In this document: positions 61,915 through 64,000 of the stretch, one piece after another
Position numbering within the stretch: the stretch's first letter is position 1
Layout: every line of letters begins with the position of its first letter
Source: Streptomyces globisporus
Lineage (GTDB): Bacteria; Actinomycetota; Actinomycetes; Streptomycetales; Streptomycetaceae
Assembly (NCBI GenBank): GCA_014649555.1
Contig: BMTG01000001.1
Span: 992,001-1,056,000 of the forward strand
Direction: 5' to 3'
DNA: 64,000 bases
The notes under the pieces: generated by a model
Seen by the model: the letters and a program-made list of their open reading frames with translations, nothing else
Database searches by the model: none
Told to the model about the DNA's origin: nothing
Program-made: the position numbers and the translations under genes

Positions 61915-61956
61915 CGGTCCGCGCCCCCGCCACTCGTGCGGGGCCACGGACCGTAC
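61912..61956 (-). terminator. Terminator after the second MaoC gene
   Basis: GTACGGTCCG (61912-61921) and CGGACCGTAC (61947-61956) pair perfectly, with inner CCCCGC/GCGGGG. The base of the stem overlaps the -10 of murB. Confidence 0.7.
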
Positions 61957-61987
61957 GCCGGGGTCCGGCGGCTCGGACGGCCGTGTC

Positions 61988-62416
61988 TCAGGCGAGCCGG
62001 ACCACGGCCCGGGACATCCCCAGCACCTTCTTGCCGTCGCACATCGCGACCAGGTTCACCCGGACCAGGTTGTCGTCCAGCTTCGCCGCGACCTTGCCAC
62101 TGACCTCGATCAGCGCGCCCTTGTCGTCGTTGGGCACGACGACCGGCTTGGTGAACCGCACCCCGTAGTCGACGACCGCGCCCGGGTCGCCGGCCCAGTC
62201 CGTGACGACCCGGACCGCCTCGGCCATCGTGAACATGCCGTGCGCGATCACATCCGGCAGTCCGACCTCGCGCGCGAACTTCTCGTTCCAGTGGATCGGG
62301 TTGAAGTCGCCCGAGGCGCCCGCGTACTGCACGAGCGTGGCCCGGGTGACCGGGAACGACTGCGCCGGCAGCTCGGTGCCGACCTCGACCGACCCGTAAG
62401 AGACCTTCGCCGTCAT
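61988..62416 (-). CDS. MaoC-type (R)-hydratase, HadB-like
   Basis: A 142-residue hot-dog-fold dehydratase. The catalytic motif YAGASGDFNPIHWNEKFAREVGLPDVIAHG carries Asp37 and His42. In mycobacteria the HadB homologue pairs with HadA to dehydrate (3R)-hydroxyacyl-ACP. The ATG at 62416 overlaps the stop of the HadA-like gene by one base (TGATG). The pair lies between rpmG and murB, as in other actinobacteria. Confidence 0.92.
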   Translation of the reverse strand: MTAKVSYGSVEVGTELPAQSFPVTRATLVQYAGASGDFNPIHWNEKFAREVGLPDVIAHGMFTMAEAVRVVTDWAGDPGAVVDYGVRFTKPVVVPNDDKGALIEVSGKVAAKLDDNLVRVNLVAMCDGKKVLGMSRAVVRLA

Positions 62417-62868
62417 CACGCCTCCTCGGCGGCGCGCGCCACCAGCTTCGTGACCGCCGTGACCACCAGCTCGCCGGCCTCGTCGTGCACATCCCCGCGA
62501 ATGTCGAGAACGTCGTTGCCCGCCAGGGACTTGATGCTCTCGATCGTCGACGTGACCGTCAGCCGGTCCCCCGCCCGCACCGGACGCACGTAACGGAACT
62601 TCTGGTCCCCGTGGACCACGCGGCTGTAGTCCAGGCCCAGCTGCGGGTCCTGCACCACCACTCCGGCGGCCCGGTAGGTGATCGAGAAGACGAACGTGGG
62701 CGGCGCGATCACATCGGCGTGACCGAGCGCACGGGCGGCTTCCCGGTCGACGTACGCCGGGTGGGTGTCGCCCACCGCCTCGGCGAACTCGCGGATCTTC
62801 TCCCGGCCGACCTCGTACGCCGGAGTGGGCGGATAGGTCCGCCCCACGAAGGACTGGTCGAGCGCCAT
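62416..62868 (-). CDS. MaoC-like dehydratase partner, HadA-like
   Basis: A 150-residue hot-dog protein: GRTYPPTPAYEVGREKIREFAEAVGDTHPAYVDREAARALGHADVIAPPTF. It lacks the full Asp/His catalytic motif and matches HadA, the substrate-binding partner of HadB. VVHGDQKFRYVRPVRAGDRLTV is typical. It is probably translated together with the next gene. Confidence 0.92.
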   Translation of the reverse strand: MALDQSFVGRTYPPTPAYEVGREKIREFAEAVGDTHPAYVDREAARALGHADVIAPPTFVFSITYRAAGVVVQDPQLGLDYSRVVHGDQKFRYVRPVRAGDRLTVTSTIESIKSLAGNDVLDIRGDVHDEAGELVVTAVTKLVARAAEEA

Positions 62869-62947
62869 GAGCTCGCTACCTCCTGAGAAACCTGGTGAAA
62901 GACGAACAAGGGCACGCCCCCGTGCGGGGAGCGACCTCATACAACGA

Positions 62948-62980
62948 CACGAGGCCGCCCCCAGAGGGGACGGCCTCGTG
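62948..62980 (-). terminator. Terminator after rpmG
   Basis: CACGAGGCCGCCCC (62948-62961) pairs with GGGACGGCCTCGTG (62967-62980) with one mismatch. It lies 13 bases after the rpmG stop. Confidence 0.8.
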
Positions 62981-62992
62981 TACGAGCCTGAT

Positions 62993-63157
62993 TCAGCGCG
63001 TTTCGCGGTGCGCGGTGTGCGAGTTGCAGCGCGGGCAGTGCTTCTTCATCTCAAGACGGTCCGGGTTGTTACGCCGGTTCTTCTTGGTGATGTAGTTCCG
63101 CTCCTTGCACTCCACGCAGGCCAGCGTGATCTTCGGGCGGACGTCGGTGGCAGCCAC
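62993..63157 (-). CDS. rpmG: 50S ribosomal protein L33 (zinc-binding form)
   Basis: A 54-residue L33 reading [18 protein letters not shown] at its start and [15 protein letters not shown] at its end. CVEC and CPRC bind zinc, so it is the zinc form. The GTG at 63157 is the start. It is followed by a terminator and preceded by tRNA-Met and tRNA-Thr genes on the same strand. Confidence 0.96.
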
Positions 63158-63245
63158 GTGAGTGCTCCTTGGACGGACGTTGGACGGATGAACGCATAAA
63201 AGGGTAGCCGATCGAAGGACCGACCCAACAATCGGCTACCGTTAG

Positions 63246-63318
63246 TAGCGGTGACCGGACTTGAACCGGTGACACAGCGATTATGAGCCGCTTGCTCTAC
63301 CGACTGAGCTACACCGCT
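63246..63318 (-). tRNA. tRNA-Met (anticodon CAT)
   Basis: A 73-nucleotide cloverleaf on the minus strand. Acceptor AGCGGTG with CACCGCT, D arm GCTCAGTCGGTAGAGC, anticodon arm GCGGCTCATAATCGC, T arm ACCGGTTCAAGTCCGGT. No CCA encoded. The paired first acceptor bases make it an elongator rather than an initiator. Confidence 0.95.
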
Positions 63319-63363
63319 TTGATGATGAGTCCCCCCGCCGAAGCGGGGTTTCCCGATCACCAG

Positions 63364-63436
63364 AGCCCCAATGCGGAATCGAACCGCAGACCTTCTCCTT
63401 ACCATGGAGACGCTCTACCGACTGAGCTATTGGGGC
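63364..63436 (-). tRNA. tRNA-Thr (anticodon GGT)
   Basis: A 73-nucleotide cloverleaf on the minus strand. Acceptor GCCCCAA with TTGGGGC, anticodon arm TCTCCATGGTAAGGAGA with GGT, T arm TGCGGTTCGATTCCGCA. No CCA encoded. It precedes tRNA-Met by 45 bases and may share its transcript. Confidence 0.95.
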
Positions 63437-63691
63437 GAGCGATGAAGACATTACACGGTCCTCGGCCGGTTGCCCAAATCCGTTTGTCCGGCATCCTCCG
63501 GCCCCCCGTCCGAGGCCTCCCACACCCCCTGATCAGGGCTTGATCCAGGACGCGTCCGCCTGCGGACCCGGCCCGGGCCGCAGCCGACGCAGGCGCACCG
63601 GTACGACTATTCCGCTCCTCCCGGAAGCCGCCCCCACACGCCCCTAGGGTGTGGTCACTCCGTGTGATCTTGCACCCCTCCCAGGAGCGCG

Positions 63692-64000
63692 ATGCCTGAC
63701 AGCCAGCCACGGCGGCCCGACGACAACGCGCCCGACAGCGCCGACGCAGCCACCACCGCCGACACCCCCGCCCTCGTCCTCGGCGGCGCCCGCCTCGCCG
63801 ACGGCCGGGCCGTGGACGTACGCCTGAGCGGCGGCCGGATCGAGGCCGTCGGCACCGCGGGCAGCCTCACCGCCCGCGGCCCCCGGATCGACCTCCGCGG
63901 CTATCTGCTGCTCCCCGCCCCGGCCGAACCCCACGCCCACGGCGACACCGCCCTCACCGCGGACAGTCTGGGCCCCGACAGCCCGGGCCCCGCGTCCCAC
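63692..64000 (+). CDS. Amidohydrolase family protein (cytosine deaminase-like), cut by window edge
   Basis: A 103-residue start of a metal-dependent hydrolase. LGGARLADGRAVDVRLSGGRIEAVG is the usual N-terminal strand set. DLRGYLLLPAPAEPHAHGDTAL has the metal-binding HxH at 81-83 and resembles the PHAHLDKAL segment of cytosine/creatinine-deaminase relatives. ATG 63692 follows AGGAG. The frame is open to the window edge. Confidence 0.8.
   Translation, partial: MPDSQPRRPDDNAPDSADAATTADTPALVLGGARLADGRAVDVRLSGGRIEAVGTAGSLTARGPRIDLRGYLLLPAPAEPHAHGDTALTADSLGPDSPGPASH

Overview
The window looks like a chromosomal segment of a Streptomyces (or a very close relative). The DNA is strongly GC-rich with GC-biased third positions and frequent GTG and TTG starts. 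The core gene order is the Streptomyces one: tRNA-Trp, secE, nusG, rplK, rplA, rplJ, rplL, rpoB, rpoC, rpsL, rpsG, fusA, tuf, then S10, spc and alpha ribosomal genes ending in rpoA, rplQ, truA, rplM, rpsI and glmM. Ribosomal proteins, RNA polymerase and EF-Tu are wild-type in appearance. The core genes lie on the minus strand, so transcription runs right to left.

Layout. 1-4.3 kb: accessory metabolic genes with their regulators (YCII fragment, F420-type luciferase-like oxidoreductase, epoxide hydrolase/MarR pair, methyltransferase/TetR pair). 4.4-8.1 kb: a decaying accessory zone with a VapBC-like pair whose toxin is frameshifted, a winged-helix protein with a Pro-Val repeat, a cluster of strong hairpins, a headless XRE/DUF5753 gene ahead of an intact DUF397 gene, a VOC gene and a sigma-factor stub. 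8.1-11.3 kb: coaA, a DUF389 membrane protein and a SpoIIE-type phosphatase on the plus strand. 11.4-34.6 kb: glmM, rpsI-rplM, an ABC-F ATPase, a membrane-anchored hypothetical protein, truA, rplQ-rpoA-rpsK-rpsM-rpmJ-infA-map-adk-secY, then the spc and S10 ribosomal genes to rpsJ. 35.0-38.6 kb: a small plus-strand insert (GNAT, PIG-L/propeller lipoprotein, secreted trypsin-like protease) between rpsJ and tuf. 38.8-56.9 kb: tuf, fusA, rpsG, rpsL, rpoC, rpoB, rplL, rplJ, a lipoprotein gene, rplA, rplK, nusG, secE and tRNA-Trp. 57.1-64 kb: aminotransferase, adenosine-deaminase-like protein, TetR/NAD(P)-binding pair, murB, two MaoC-type dehydratase subunits, rpmG, tRNA-Met, tRNA-Thr and the start of an amidohydrolase.

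Together the core genes supply the translation machinery, RNA polymerase, its elongation factor NusG, the Sec translocon, protein N-terminal maturation (map), adenylate kinase and cell-wall precursor steps (glmM, murB). Many genes overlap by one base (stop/start TGATG or TAATG), which suggests translational coupling. Promoters with good -35/-10 matches can be read for rplM, rpsL, rpoB and rplJ, and more tentatively for rpsJ and rplK. The murB start appears leaderless.

I do not see a clear new multi-gene system. The least explained features are the hairpin cluster at 6.4-6.56 kb beside decayed regulatory genes, tandem hairpins inside the spc operon between rplN and rpsQ, a large perfect inverted repeat between fusA and tuf, and a PIG-L deacetylase fused to a propeller-like domain. 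There is no CRISPR array, transposase or prophage.
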